64,000 bases of DNA from Patiria miniata. Lineage: Eukaryota; Echinodermata; Asteroidea; Valvatida; Asterinidae. The translations under genes were made by a program, and so were the position numbers. Every line of letters starts with the position of its first letter. Within the stretch, counting starts at the first letter, position 1. The DNA lies in assembly GCF_015706575.1 (NCBI RefSeq), contig NW_024037059.1:32746129-32810128 (forward strand), given 5' to 3'. Below the pieces are notes generated by a model. It was not told where the DNA came from and did no database searches. It saw only the letters and a program-made list of their open reading frames with translations. Positions 20,760-33,875 of this stretch are shown piece after piece.

Positions 20760-23700
20760 TAAGCAGCTCAAGCCCACGGCGTGTTTCACACCGCTGTGGG
20801 AAAAAGTGATTGAAAAGACATCCTCTGGTGAGCTGTTTTTATGCAAAACAAGACTTGATACAATTCGGCCACAAGAGGGCGTGTTATACGAGCTAAGCAT
20901 GGACATGCGCACAAACCTAATGTCGCTCCGAAAACAGCGGTGTACTATCCCTTCATTCATGCCTTTTAACAAACCATTATGACCTCACCGAATGCAGTTT
21001 GAATACAAACCCATGTATAAACCTTCAACAGCAACAACAGAACAAAGTGTGTTGATTATCACTGGTCAATCAGGTGATAATCATGAATTCTCGAGTTTGA
21101 GGTTTTGACCTTGAGTATGAATACAGTCTCGTTCAGAAAATCACAAGGTGGATTGATATGGTTCTTGACTTAATTATGGTACAATTCTTGCTTTGAGGAT
21201 TTGAGACCATGGAAGGGGGTTACCGATAAGGTGCAAATTAACACCTTATCTCAATACATTAATTAAGCCACTTTCCATTGGACATATGAATCCATCCCAC
21301 TGAAGAAATCTTGGCACCATCATAGACCAAGATAGACGGCCATTTAAAACCTCTCAAAAACATAGTTCAACTTGATTCTGTAACACCTGTTCCCTTCAAT
21401 TGTGTCTGGGCAGTTTACACCAGAGCAAGATTAAGTTACCTTTGACACCTAGATGTGGGTCGCAGTTCACAATTAGTAGTTTCAGAAATTTCTAATTCTG
21501 TAACATGACAATTGTTCTGATATATAATTTTCTATATTTTGTCCAGTAAAAACCATAGTCATGTGAACCCAGATCAGCATAATTATGCAACATATTTTGG
21601 TGTTCATCTTTTGAAATCCGACACTCTTTTTTTAATAGCATTTGGGTGTCTTTGAGTGGATTTTTCTAGTTTCATTAGAATTTTTTAAAATTTATTTTGG
21701 ACATGAAATAACAGTAGCAATGTTGGAAAAAATAAACAACTACAAAAAAGTAGACACACAGAACCAGTCTCCCTCAAGCACTATAGAACATGTCTTACAG
21801 TGTTGACAACTAATTTATTTGTGTTGTGTACATTTGAAAGCTGCGGTTTATGGAGTAACGCTCATCCACATACCCAGAACCATGTATTGGATGAAATCAT
21901 AACAAGTGATGTTGTTTTGAACCTTTGCTATTAATGGGACAATTTTAGCAAACACACATTACACAGGGAATAGCGGGAGGGGGGGGGGGGCTAGAAAAGA
22001 TAAAAATTTCTAAGGTTACTGAAAAGAAATGATGAGTCCATAAAGTTCCACAGGGTCCGTGGGATTGCGCCTTCCTGTGAACACTTGATAAAGGATGTCA
22101 AGGCAGCCATCATAAAAGACTGAATCTGCCTCTAAGAATAGACAGTTTGCCGATGGGGCAGTGTCATATGACCGGTGGACATTTTAATTGTTTCTCCTCA
22201 GGGTTTACATGTCCGTCTAACTAAATTAATGTTTTAAACAAATTGTTCCTGTTAACTTTAACAAAAGAGCCGCTGTGTAATGAGGACAGGCAACCTCCTT
22301 TGTACGAGTTGTCAAGAGCGGCAATGCAACTGATTAATCCTAGCGAGCTGGCCTTACTGCACTGGAGATTAAGACAATAGAGTAGTAGAAGTAGTAGATG
22401 AAAATGATTTTAAAAAAAACCACAAAGTTTATGGGTGTATGTTAAAGAACTGTATTGAACCGGTATCAGATGGCTTCTTAAGTTCCTAAATACCGTAACA
22501 GAAAAATGCACCTGTTAACTCATCTTCAACATGGCACTGAGTGCTTGTCTTCAAATCCCCAGTCATATGAATCATGCACCCCCAACCCCTGCAGAGTGTT
22601 ACCTCACTGATCAGGAACCCACCCTGTCACTTTACATGACAGATCCTTGTCTGCAAGCCTCAATCCTGAATCTTCCAATACCATTCAATCAACACTCTGC
22701 TGTGTAATGGCCGTTAATATGCTACCTAACTGGAGTCCAGTCAAATAGATTTGTGCCACAATCTGTTTTGTTTGGGAGGGGGGGGGGCAACATTGGTACT
22801 CATTCACCAAGACATTTGCCACCAAGTAAAGCAGTTGAGATGTCTGACAGTTCCTGTGCTGTCCCCCAAACTGACTAAGAGAGGCCACTGTACTTATACT
22901 GCCAACGACAGTGACAATAAATAGTTCTAGAAACATGTGCAATCAGTATTTCAAATGTTTCTAGATAATTTAAGGGCATGTGATTCAACTGTCGATTCCA
23001 AATTCTTGCTGCCTTTTCCTTGAGAATATGCATTGCCCAACTTGTTGGGGGTGATGAATATACTTGTTCACATGAAATGATGGCAGACTTTGGAATTCCA
23101 CACATCACAATCAATCCACTTCACTGGACTCGGTATTACATGCAAATGCCAAGAATTTTCACCATAACATTCCATTTGCAATTTGTACTTTTTGGAAGCA
23201 GCATACTGAGCTTGAAAGCCTTTGTAGCTGTGTGGAAACTCAAGTTTAATGCCCTTTGGCCAAAAAAAAAAAGTCTCCGGTTTCTGGTATGCGCGCGCGT
23301 CGCCGTAGCCCTGCGCGTCGGCAAAATGAAAAAGTTTTTTTTTCAATACAAGATGATGTCTCAAAACCGCCAAACTCACTGGTCTGACTGGAATCCTGCT
23401 GCTTCACAATTTTAACGTGTTTTTAGATGGGGTTATGATCGAGAATAAGCTTTATGTGGCCTCTCTGGACTCCCATATATTTGCACTAAGTTTAGTCGGG
23501 CACCATTTGCAGTCATCAGCCGAAATTTGAAGCCAAAAAAAAAAAAAAACCAACTTTTTCCGCAATAGCTTTGAACAAATTTTTTTCCCGCGACCCGAGC
23601 CGTTATGACTTTTTAGCCTCGAGCCTTGTGCATCTTTTGATACCAAAAACCTAAAAATCGGACCACGGGTTGCCGCGCAGCGAAAATTTTTCTGGCACTA

Positions 23701-25344
23701 CGTGCCGTGAAAACTGAATTTTCCCGTATACGTCGTGTACACAGAGCAGAATTACCATTTGTACAGATGAATAATTAATTAGCCGTAATTCCAAAACCCT
23801 TTGACCAATAGTCACGGAATTTCTTGGGTACGTTCATGATGAGTTGCCCTATGCACGTACCCAGTTTCAAAATTTTCCGTCACTCGATGGCCGAGATCTT
23901 GGGGGGGGGCGGAATATCTTTATTAACAAGTCTGGTCAGGCAAACAATATGATTTTTTTTTTTACAGACAGGCCTTCAAAAGGACTTTGATGAATATTTT
24001 TAAACTGAGGTTTTATCGCTGGTGATGTTTGAAGACAATTGTGACGATGATTCTTGAAATCGCATTATTGGACGAAAGAGGTTTTAGGGTCAGTGTGTCT
24101 AAATGGTGATATTATTTGAATGGATTAAGCAATTTCAGTAATTTTTTCATCTAAAAGTAGCGTATGAAATTGGTTTTTCATTCATTATTATTTTTGGTGC
24201 TACATATTTTTTAAATATGAAATTTATTTTTGAGGGTTTGTGTTCCGCTTTTTTTGACTCAACCTGTAGCAGTTAATCAGCCACTGAGGTCACATACTTT
24301 TTACATGATGTGCTTAAATTGTGTCTGCGTGCTAGGAGGGGAGGGGGGTTTCATATGATTGTGACATGTGCTCAAATCTGTGAAGGAATGTGTCAATGTG
24401 TACATTACTAATGTACAAAACAACTTTGTTAATTGGGATGATTCTAAACACCTAATCACTTTCAATTTGTCCTTTCTTTTCTGCCATCTTTAACCAGTTT
24501 ACGTCGGATGACTTGTATGCATGCAAAGGTTTTGCGGTATTGGGAACGAACAACAGATAAACACGCAATGAGTGAGGCTCTCAGCGAGCAAGGCTGGAAA
24601 TATCAGGGTGTGCTACCCACAGATGGCGGCCTGAACCCGTCTGGCATCGAGGTTCCTGGAAACAATCCTATGCCTGGGTCCGGTGCATGTCAAAATAATC
24701 CCGGCTCAGTGGTTAAAATAGGTGGAACTGAGAAGCTATCATATATGTAGCTTTTGATACACTTAAAAACGTATAAACAGTGATGTCATTGAACCACAAC
24801 TGAAAGTTGCAAAATTCCTCTTTCCTGACCAAAGTCCAAACCTACATCCGGCATCCCTGGTGTAATCAGAAGTGTGGGTCATTTTAATTATAAAAGCATA
24901 TTATTTATGATAGAAAATCACTAGATTCAATTAATATGATCATTTGTTTCGGCTGGGGAAAAAAAATAAAGTGAAAGAACTTGAACTATTCTCACTTCTT
25001 GAATGTCATGATCAAAGCAATATTTGACAGCAAGACCATACATCTGGAATAGACACATTACCCAATTTGCAAGCACTATTTTAAACTAAAAAGCAGCAAG
25101 CAAGAGAGAAATACGAGGGGAAAATGCACTTCTCCTCTGAAATTGCATGATCATACTTTATGCTATCTTTTGATGTTCAACTTCTACGAACAATCTACAA
25201 CAAAGTGTGACTGTCCATCTATGCTATTTTGTTACTGCAGAACCTATATGCAACAAGGCAACATCTGCATTTTCTGCATGTAAAGACTAGCAGCTAAATA
25301 GCTTGCGTGATAGATAAAACATTCCATGTGCTTGGTAATAATTA
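20760..25344. other. 4.6 kb without a recognised feature
   Basis: AT-rich sequence, probably intron or old degraded repeats. G or A homopolymer runs occur at about 21978-21990, 22778-22787, 23262-23273, 23535-23549 and 23902-23909. A GC-rich patch (GCGCGCGCGTCGCCG) lies near 23291. An 80-codon forward frame at 24508-24750 has no recognisable motif. Nothing here can be called a gene. Confidence 0.4.
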
Positions 25345-27655
25345 ACCTATCACATTACTACAGCCACTCATCAACGTGGCCACATTCTGGATCTTCTGAT
25401 CACACGTTCTGATGATGATAATCTACTCTCTAACATTCATATTGAGGACGGAATCTCAGACCACTTTGCAATGTTTTTTAGTCTACCCTTCCAAAAGCCA
25501 ACTATGCCCACGAAAACTGTTGTCTCTAGGAAACTTTGTTCAATCGATGTGAATGTTTTCTCCAACGATATCCATGCTCATCGGCTTGCCGAATCATGCT
25601 CTGAGGTAGATGTGAATACTGGAGTCGAATTGTACAACACCACTCTGCGTAACATCTTGAATAAGCATGCACCCGCTACAACAAGAACTGTTAAACTTCG
25701 TCCCAACACCAGCTGGTGTAGCAACGTAGTTTATGAGGCAATTTGCAAGCGAAGACTTCTGGAACGTAAGTGGCAAAATTCAAGACTTGAAATTGATTGA
25801 CAAATTTACTGTCAACAACAACAACATACCATATCTCTGATTCGTTCAGTTAAACATAAGCACTACTGCAGAATTGTTGAGAAGTGCTCTGGTGATCAGA
25901 AGCAGCTCTTCAGTGTGGTAAATCAACAAGAATACGGTTTCATCATTGCCGTCACATGACTGTGAATTATCCCTTGCAAATCGACTCAGCCAGTTTTTCA
26001 CATCAAAGGTGTTAACGATTCGGAACAGTCTGATGCTCACTCCAGTGTCTCCTCGGACTGTTTTACTGCAACCACCTCCATCGTTGACATTGCCACTTCT
26101 TAAGTCAACCTCTCCTGAGGAAATTAGAGCACTCCTCGCAAAAGCACCAACAAAATCATGCGAGTTAGATCCCATACCCACGTCACTTCTAAAGCAATGT
26201 GATGAAGCCATCATACCTGCCATTGCAAACATTGTTAATCAAAGTCTGCAATGTGGTGTTGTACCTTCATCAATGAAATGTGCTCTTGTACGACCGCTCC
26301 TAAAGAAGCTGAATCTGGACGTGGACAATCTGAGCAACTATCGCCCTGTGTCCAATCTTATGTACATCTCCAAACTGCTTGAACGTGTTGCTTTCTCCAG
26401 ACTTTCAGTGTTTCTCTGTACGAACAACCTTCTGGATAACCGCCAGTCTGCTTATCGCCAGCATCACAGCGTTGAGACACTTCTTGCTCACTTGTCCACC
26501 ACATTCTTCAGCAGTTTGACAGGGGCAGAGTTACTGCCACCGTGCTGTTAGATTTGTCATCTGCCTTTGACACAGTAGATCATAACATTCTAATAAATCG
26601 ATTATCTGCTCTCGGTGTCACAGGCACAGCTCTACAATGGTTCCAATCGTATCTCACTAATCGTCATCAATCAGTGTGCATCAACAACACAAAATCTTCT
26701 CCGACTCTTCTTGCTTGTGGTGTCCCGCAGGGGTCTGTCGGTGGTCCTTTGCTGTTCTCTATCTACACCAGTCCAATCGGCAAAATAATCCAGAGACATG
26801 GCATCCAGTATCATTGTTATGCAGATGACAACTCTACATGTCCTTTGATCCGGTACAATCCAGTGCATCATCTGCCATCGCCAACCTTGAAGCATGTATT
26901 GATGAGATAAGAACATGGACAACTGCCAATACTCTGAAGCTGAATGATGCAAAATCAGACTTCATCTTATTTGGCTCCAAGCATAATCTCAATAAAATCA
27001 ACATCTCATCAATACGGATCGGTTCTGCTGACATCACCCCTTCGCTCACATGCCGCAACCTTGGAGTAATTTTTGATTCCCAGCTGACATTCAACGACCA
27101 TATCTCCAGCATATCCAAATCAGTCAGATTTCATCTGCGCAATCTTGGATTTATTCGCCGATATTTGAACCGTACAGCGACTGAACAACTTGTACATGCA
27201 TTGATTTCATCTCGTCTGGATTTCTGCAATTCACTCCTCTACAACATTCCGCAATATCAACTAAACAGGCTCCAGCGACTTCAGAACGCTGCAGCTAGAT
27301 TAGTTACGCTGACCAAGCGCTCCGGACATATTAGCCCAGTGCTGAGGTCTCTTCAATGGTTGCCCGTATGTGATCGGATATCATTCAAGATTTTGCTGCT
27401 GGCTTCCAATACACTTAGTGGACTGGCACCAGAGTACCTCATTGATGCCTTACCGAGATACTTACCCGCACGGAACCTGCGCTCTTCGGAATTGATCAAA
27501 CTTGTTGTCCCTCGCACCTATCGTTCATGGGGTACTCGTGCATTCCAACACTCTGCAGCATCCCTTTGGAACAATCTTCCTTCACACATAAGTTCAGCAG
27601 ACTCAACTAACCAGTTCAAGAGAGCACTTAAGACTCATTTATTTGCTAAGTAATA
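25345..27655 (+). pseudogene. CR1/L2-like LINE, endonuclease end and reverse transcriptase, copy D
   Basis: This is the best preserved transposon protein of the window. It begins with the end of an apurinic-type endonuclease (GHILDLLITRSDDDN...EDGISDHFAM, about 25375-25475). Then come the linker, the RT fingers (NYRPVSNLMYISKLLERV, about 26335-26390) and the palm boxes LDLSSAFDTVDHNIL (about 26545), VPQGSVGGPLLF (about 26720) and CYADD (about 26815). The thumb and C-terminal region follow: CRNLGVIFDSQLTFNDHI, RLDFCNSLLYNIP and AARLVTLTKR, ending LKTHLFAK before a stop at 27651. Frameshifts lie near 25800-25945, 26515 and 26830, the last right after YADD. The catalytic aspartates are readable but the frame is broken. 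The 5' half is missing. Confidence 0.93.
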
Positions 27656-28341
27656 CTTGTCACATTAGAATTGTCATTGATTTTGGGATCAGACTAAATC
27701 TGCTTGTCTGTTATGATCATTTTATTCGTTCGATGTGTCCAGTTGTTTTTATTGGCAAATTGTATATTTTATACAATATATCAATTTTATGTGTGTTTGT
27801 ATAATGCTTATATATGTGTATGTATTTTTTATTTTTTTTATATTTTTTTTTAGATGCTTTAGATGTATATGATTTGTTTCTTCCCATATGATTCCTTACT
27901 GTAAAAATTGCAGTTTTTCTTTGTTTTTAAAGGGGGTGCATATATAGTTTTTCCTAAGTAATATCTGTCATATGTATTTGGTTTCATCACTAGCATTTTG
28001 CTTGTCCTGATATATTTTCAATTCTTTCGGTCAATGTCTCTATGGGTTGGTAATTTGTTTGTGTATAATATTTGTATGTGTATATAATGTGTGTATTTTT
28101 TGGATACTTTTATATTTTTTGGATTGTGCGTTTATTAAGTTTTTCTATTTTACTATTTTTATCTTTGACATTTTTATTCCTTGTATCGACTTTTTCAAAC
28201 ATTTTAACGTTACAGTTACTCTTTTTTTTTTATATATCATGCTATAGTATTAGTTTATTTTTTTTAAACTTGTATAGCGCCTTAAGCGTCTTTTTTAGAC
28301 GGATTTTGGCGCTATATAAATGTTCTCTATTATTATTATCA
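27656..28341 (+). mobile_element. 3' untranslated region and tail of LINE copy D
   Basis: T-rich sequence leads to GCGCCTTAAGCGTC...GACGGATTTTGGCGCTATA then AATGTTCT and a short (ATT)n tail at 28267-28341. A short stem-loop followed by a GGCGCTATATAAAT-type end and an ATT microsatellite is the usual 3' terminus of CR1/L2-group elements. It serves for self-recognition by the reverse transcriptase. Confidence 0.85.
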
Positions 28342-28539
28342 TGTTGGAATTGCGTCAATGCAGCTTGTGAAATATTGTCCAATTACATGATATACCAATG
28401 GATGCGGAACGCGCAAAATCTGAGACAAACAAACTGAACGTACAAAACTCCATTCGTGGCCAACTCGCAAACAGCGATAGATCAATTGTTACACTATAAC
28501 AGGGTACTATAAGACAGGATTTCCATTTACACAAATCTG

Positions 28540-29815
28540 TAGCCTATACGACGGACTCGTATTCAAGTCACCAAACATCAAGTCCGAGCTTGAGTCACCT
28601 CTTCCGAGTCCCGAGTCATCTAGGTGAAGTCCGAATCATGAGTCACAAAGGTCGAGTCTGAGTCACAAGTCACCTTTAATATTTACGGGAAATAAATTTA
28701 TAGGTACAGGTGAAACCTAACAATGTAAATGATTAAATTGTTCACAGCTTTTCTCTCATTTATTACAGGTCAAAAAAGCACGGCACCAGTGTCTGGAAAG
28801 GATACTCTGGGACCAAACACTATCAAACTTGCATTTACGCAATATCAAGTTGACGATGGGGTACATTTTTCGATACATTGATTTCCCAAATCAATATCGG
28901 AAACAAGCCAGCTGCATGCAATGTGTATGTTCAGTACTTAGATGCATTTCTTCTGCTAGGCACAGACTGTACGCTTGCTCAGGAGAGGACTGTCTTCAAA
29001 ATAATTCATAATTAAATTGTTGACAAAAATTTTGGTCAAGTCTCGAGTCACACAGGCAGTGTTGGAGTCGAGTCCTCAAATCCAAGTACAGGGTACTCCA
29101 AGTACTTTAGGGGCGAGTCCAGGGCCGAGTCCAAGTATACTGTGAAGAGTCAGAGTCCAAAGCACCGAGTACGAGTACATTAAAGGCTGAGTACTGGGCC
29201 AAGTCCGAGTACCCAAGTCTGTGTCCGAGTCCGAGTACAATACCATAATATTTAAAAATCCTGAAATGGCCTTACTGGTAACTATGAAGTGGCGAGTGGA
29301 CATAAAAAGCATGCGCTTGGGCTACTCCCAATTCACGAATCCTCAGAGCTTCAACTTTGAATGTTAGTACCATTGGGGAGGTGGGAACTAGACTAGGAAA
29401 AACATTCCTTGTACCCAGCACACGGTATAAGGCCGTATTACAGACTGCAACCGTGCCACCGTGCTAGCGTTGCATTCCAGGTTGAGCTATGGAATTGATT
29501 TATACTCTCGAGTACTGGAATTGAGTGCGGAGTACCAAACAATCAAGTTCATGCAAAATTTGAGTACAAAGAATCAAGTATGGGCCAAGTCCAAATAATT
29601 GTCGAGTACTGATCGTCGAGTACGGGCAGAGTACTTGCGTGTACTCCAGTTGTACTTGAGTACGAGTACTCCAATACTGCACGCCGGTCGCGTCCGAGTC
29701 CAAGTCCACAGGGTCGAGTCCGAGTCCGAGTCATATGTCATCATGTCTCGAGTTCGAGTCCGAGTCACACAAAATGGGACTCGAATTGTACTGAAGTCCG
29801 AGTCACGAGTCATAC
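28540..29815. repeat. Degenerate GAGTCC/GAGTAC arrays
   Basis: Imperfect six-base units (CGAGTC, CGAGTA, CAAGTC) dominate three blocks: about 28545-28680, 29036-29240 and 29500-29815. They are separated by ordinary sequence, including an unrelated ~350-base stretch at 28690-29035. Open frames inside the arrays (VRVRV, ESES) follow from the repeat. I see no terminal repeats that would define one element. Confidence 0.8.
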
Positions 29816-31230
29816 AAGTGTGCAATATGATCATGGCCTGATACAGAGAATGTGTTCGGAGCAAATCTTAAAACATGGCTCACTGACTGAACTCTTGAAA
29901 TGGGTCAAATTTTGGAAACCGTTTTGTCAAAATGCTGCTTTTCACTATTTTTTAAAATTTATTTTCGGAACACAAAGCAGGTCTCGTTATATGACCCCCC
30001 TCCCCCTCCATTTCAATCCACCTGGTCTAGTTCATAATTCATTGATTATGCATTATTGTAGTTTGTACATCATTTGATACATAATCGCTTCATATTGGCT
30101 TGTTGCCCTTTTTTCCAGTAATCCAACAGGGGAACTTTGATCGTTCCAAAGTATTGATGCAAGAAAATATGATTCTGTCTTCTCACTGCAGTGAGTTAGT
30201 TTTTTGGTAAGAGTGGGAATAAGCGCATGAATTAATACTTCCAGTAACGTGTGAACACAGTATGGGATCTACAAAACTGATAATGTGTGTGAGGGGTGAT
30301 GGCAGGAAGGCCATGCAAATTATGATGGACAACTATAACAGAGTTAAATGGGGATAGGTGGGGGTATGACAGTGCTTGTTATACTAGACATCTTAGCACA
30401 TCTGTTCCATCCTGCTTGAGTTTCAAGAATGTTAGAATGATAATTGATACAACAAAACAATTAACAAAATTGACGAACAGATTACCAAATGCTGGAAAGT
30501 ATGATGTGGGTTATGCTTAGAGATAAATGCCAACCATACATTTCCATCTTTCTCTTGACATGCCATATAACCCCATCATGTACCATATCAGATTAGCAAT
30601 CAGTCATTTAAAAGAGAAATGATCATCAATCCAGAAAAGCTGTTATATCCTTGTGCTATATAGTATGTTGCTATAACTAAAGAACTGCTACAAGCTACCT
30701 TTGAGTACCAAAGGAATATGCATCTTACTTCAACCTTGAAAAGAAACTCCCAGGGTTCACAAAGCCATTTCCCTAAATTGATGATGACTAATTTTGAATT
30801 AAAGAGAATATACAACATTTGCTTTTACTGTGATTTTCAGAAATGGATGGATTTCGCGGGTTAGTATTTTATAGCAAATATTGTTACACTGACTTGTTTG
30901 AAGTTTTGTGTTTGGAGATGCTGGAAAAACCAAGAAAGACAATCATGTTCTTGTATCTGGTTACCGACCACATTTAAGATGAAACAGACCAATTTATAGA
31001 CATCAAGGAATTATGAGGTCTGGGAACCAGTCTAGCTGGCTTGTACCCATTCATAGGAGTGTATTCAAATTGCAATCAAAATGCTGACAAACTAAATATG
31101 GTGAATTGGGGGCAGTACCGGTATTTAAAAAAAAAACATTTTTTTTCCCAACCGTGTTCGTCCGACCAGTGTTGGAAATTGATACAAAAATACCACTTTT
31201 TTTTTAAATGACGGCAAACCAGGTGCCATG
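29816..31230. other. Unassigned sequence
   Basis: No gene is recognised. A short open stretch near 30600-30818 on the minus strand has no motif. Probably intron or intergenic DNA. Confidence 0.4.
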
Positions 31231-31696
31231 TACTGGTAGGGGTGGGCACTTATGGGTAGTACAGAAACTGGGTACCCGATTGAAAAAAAAAATACAGGTA
31301 CCCTGGTACCCGTTAAATAAACCAACGCCAAACATGCCAACATTCAAATCTCGGAAGTTGCTGTTGAGATTGTTTACAAAGGTTCTCACCATAGTACTAC
31401 TGCATCGGCGCATCAATACAGCAAGATACAAGTACAGTGAGCTTTAGAGCTTCACGGTGTAAACTGCAGCTTTCACGATCGTCATAAATGTGAAATATGT
31501 TTGGTTTTCCCACGTGGCCTGGTTTACATTTTAAAAATTCCCCACAAATGACCGCAAAACCTTTCTTTTTCAGTGTCTGAGAAGTCACTAAGTAATTTGT
31601 AAAGTTGGTTACGGGTACCCAATCCCATAATCTAGAACTGGTTCCTAAACATTAACGGTCGGGTACTCAGGTACCCGGTTCCGATGCACAGCCCTA
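31231..31696. mobile_element. hAT-like MITE, 466 bp, with 8-bp target duplication
   Basis: The 8-mer GTGCCATG stands on both sides (31223-31230 and 31697-31704). The right end, read inward, is TAGGGCTGTGCATCGG. The left end has TAGGGGTGGGCAC a few bases in from the boundary (after TACTGG). The interior repeats GGTACCC-type sequence near both ends (for example GGGTACCCGATT, CAGGTACCCTGGTACCCG and GGGTACTCAGGTACCCGG), a typical subterminal arrangement. No transposase is present. The assignment rests on the exact 8-bp duplication and the hAT-like TIR. Confidence 0.85.
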
Positions 31697-32244
31697 GTGC
31701 CATGATTTCACAGGATGTTTTAGATTACTATACCTCATACATATTCATGATCGAGAGCCAAACTCTCACTTGTCAATTCACCATCACATGCCAGATGTTA
31801 TTCTTGCTGTTCACCAAACGCCCGAGCGAGGATTCACGCACAGGGTAAATACGCATGCGTAGTAGACTGACGCATGGGTTACCCGCTTTACAGAGCAATC
31901 AAGGAACTGTCGCCCTGGTGCAGTACGCACGCGCGAACATCGCCCAGGAGATATGCATGGTTGCACGGTTCGCGTAAATGTTAATTTCCAGAGCTCAATG
32001 ATGCCGTACTGGAGAAAATTTATGGACCGTGTAAAGATGTCTCCTGACCAGAGAAAGTTGTACACAAACAACTGTATTTACAACTGTAGTAACTGTATTA
32101 TATTGCAAACGAACCGAACTAGTAATTGAAGTTGAGCAACAATATTCTTGTGGTGAGCTGTACAAGACAAGTTTCCAAGAATTTTGTTTTAGGTGCATAT
32201 ACAAAACAAAATCGGCAACTGAATATGTATGAAGTATAGTAAAA
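31697..32244. other. Unassigned, GC-richer sequence beside a palindrome
   Basis: About 31810-31980 is GC-richer with several CGCGCG/CGCATGCG words. It resembles the bodies of the palindrome-capped elements at 37.5 and 45.9 kb in composition. No terminal repeat was found, so it is not called an element. Confidence 0.35.
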
Positions 32245-32410
32245 CAAATATAACATGGTTTATTTCGGGTGGACAGTCGATATTAGCTCCCCTCGGTATT
32301 GGAAGTTGACAAACTAGTTCCCTCGGCTTCGCCTCAGGAACTAGTTTGTCAATTTCCAATACCTCGGGGAGTGAATATCGACTGTCCACCCTCAAACCAT
32401 GTTATATTTG
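32245..32410. repeat. Long near-perfect palindrome
   Basis: Arm 32245-32321 (CAAATATAACATGGTTTATT to AACTAGTTCC) is inverted at 32337-32410, with few mismatches over ~75 bases. The 15-base loop is ctcggcttcgcctca. The loop resembles that of the palindrome at 37314 (gagccggaggcga on the other strand), although the arms are unrelated. It is probably a fold-back transposon end. Confidence 0.92.
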
Positions 32411-33875
32411 TATACTGTCACCCACTAACAGTCCAGTGGGGTATTTCATAATAATTTGGTAGTTTTGATTTTTGATGTCTGCAAATGTGGTATATTGCCT
32501 TTAACTATTAATTAGCACATTTTTGTTATCAACTAAAGCATGCTTTACTGACAAGCAAAAAAGACTGTAAATTTAATACTATTTTGAGTGACCTTTTCGA
32601 TTTTTAAATCTGTTTGATGAGAATTTCCTCAAAATGAATCCACTCAAAACATAGAGTCACACTTATGAGCAGTATGAATTGAAACGCTCTTCTTGAAAAC
32701 CAGGGAACATTGTCAGGTAACATCACATGATTATTGAACAATACCAACTGCCTGCTGCAATCAAACCAACACAACACATTCATATATTCCGTTGATTGTT
32801 TTCCACTGACTGTTCTTCTAGCCAGTTGATGGATTTCCTCCATTAGTACCAATATTTGAGTAAATAAGCTGCTTGCAGAATTGCAATGGCTGTAATGTAT
32901 TCTTGTTACAACTGAGTGGTGTGTCAGTAAACAGAGGCAGTTGGTAGGAGACACATTAAATGAGATAAATATGAAGTACCTCTGGCTCCTGGTGACCAGG
33001 CAAGCAACAAAAAGCAAAACACAATAGAAATGGGTTAATTTTCACCTTGGGTATTGGTAACAAGAGCACTCAGAGCAACCCTTGCAAATTATTCTGAACT
33101 CAACCTTCATAAACCAAACATAATAAGCTGGAATATAAGTTTGTTATCTTTACACTTGTTTAGTATCGAACCCCGATTATTTAGCAAGTTTTAACAATAA
33201 AATCATCTTTCTTTCCCTGTGTCTGGTAGGTCATGCAAACAAGACCAAATAAAGTTGGTCCCCTCAACATATTGACAGATTACAAACAGTTCCCACAATC
33301 TAGGCAGAATCCATACCCCAAATTCAGCAGAATTTTTCAAAACATTTTGAACCTACACATACTCCTTTTGGCAATCAATTACATTTACACACATGGGTGA
33401 TACTGTGATTCTCTCTTGAAATATAGCATACACAGGGTGAGTAAAAAAGAAAGAAAGAAGGAAACCCTAAATGTCAGGACCACTTTTGTTTAATGAAGTT
33501 CTGCATATAGCACTTTCAAAATCTAAGATACGAAAGCCCAAATAATAAGCTTTCTTTTAGTACAAGAATCATTCATATCACTCATGTACTTTTAAAGTTA
33601 CGTAAGTTTGCACACAAGCACAGTTTTAAACTTCTGTCCAAGGATCACCAAAAAAAGGCCTGTGTTCCTTCAGCAAAAAGGAAACAATTCACATACATCC
33701 CTATCTGAATTGTTTTGGTTTTTCTGAAAGAACACTTACCATTTTTTTGTGATCCGTGGACAGAACTTTAAAATGGTGTTTGTGTTCGAAAGAACACCAA
33801 GGCCTATATGTGGTATAGTGTACTGCATGTAAGTCAATCAATATCAAATTCTCTAGCAATTGCATAAGCTAGGTT
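32411..33875. other. Unassigned AT-rich sequence
   Basis: A 137-codon reverse-strand frame at 32604-33017 has no recognisable motif and lacks coding-like composition. I do not call it. The rest is featureless. Confidence 0.4.

Noticed and set aside
20481..20982. Overlapping 163- and 152-codon frames with PTNQ or GWLV repeats
   Set aside because: They are produced by the CCAA microsatellite; the flanking parts show no motif.
24508..24750. 80-codon forward frame as a terminal exon
   Set aside because: A weak acceptor precedes it, but the frame joined to that acceptor has an early stop and no domain is recognisable.
30838..30862. Very short forward exon between TTTTCAG and GTTAGTA
   Set aside because: Only about 19 bases; splice-like words alone are too weak.
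32604..33017. 137-codon reverse frame
   Set aside because: No recognisable motif, hydrophobic-biased composition of AT-rich noncoding DNA, and no splice signals.
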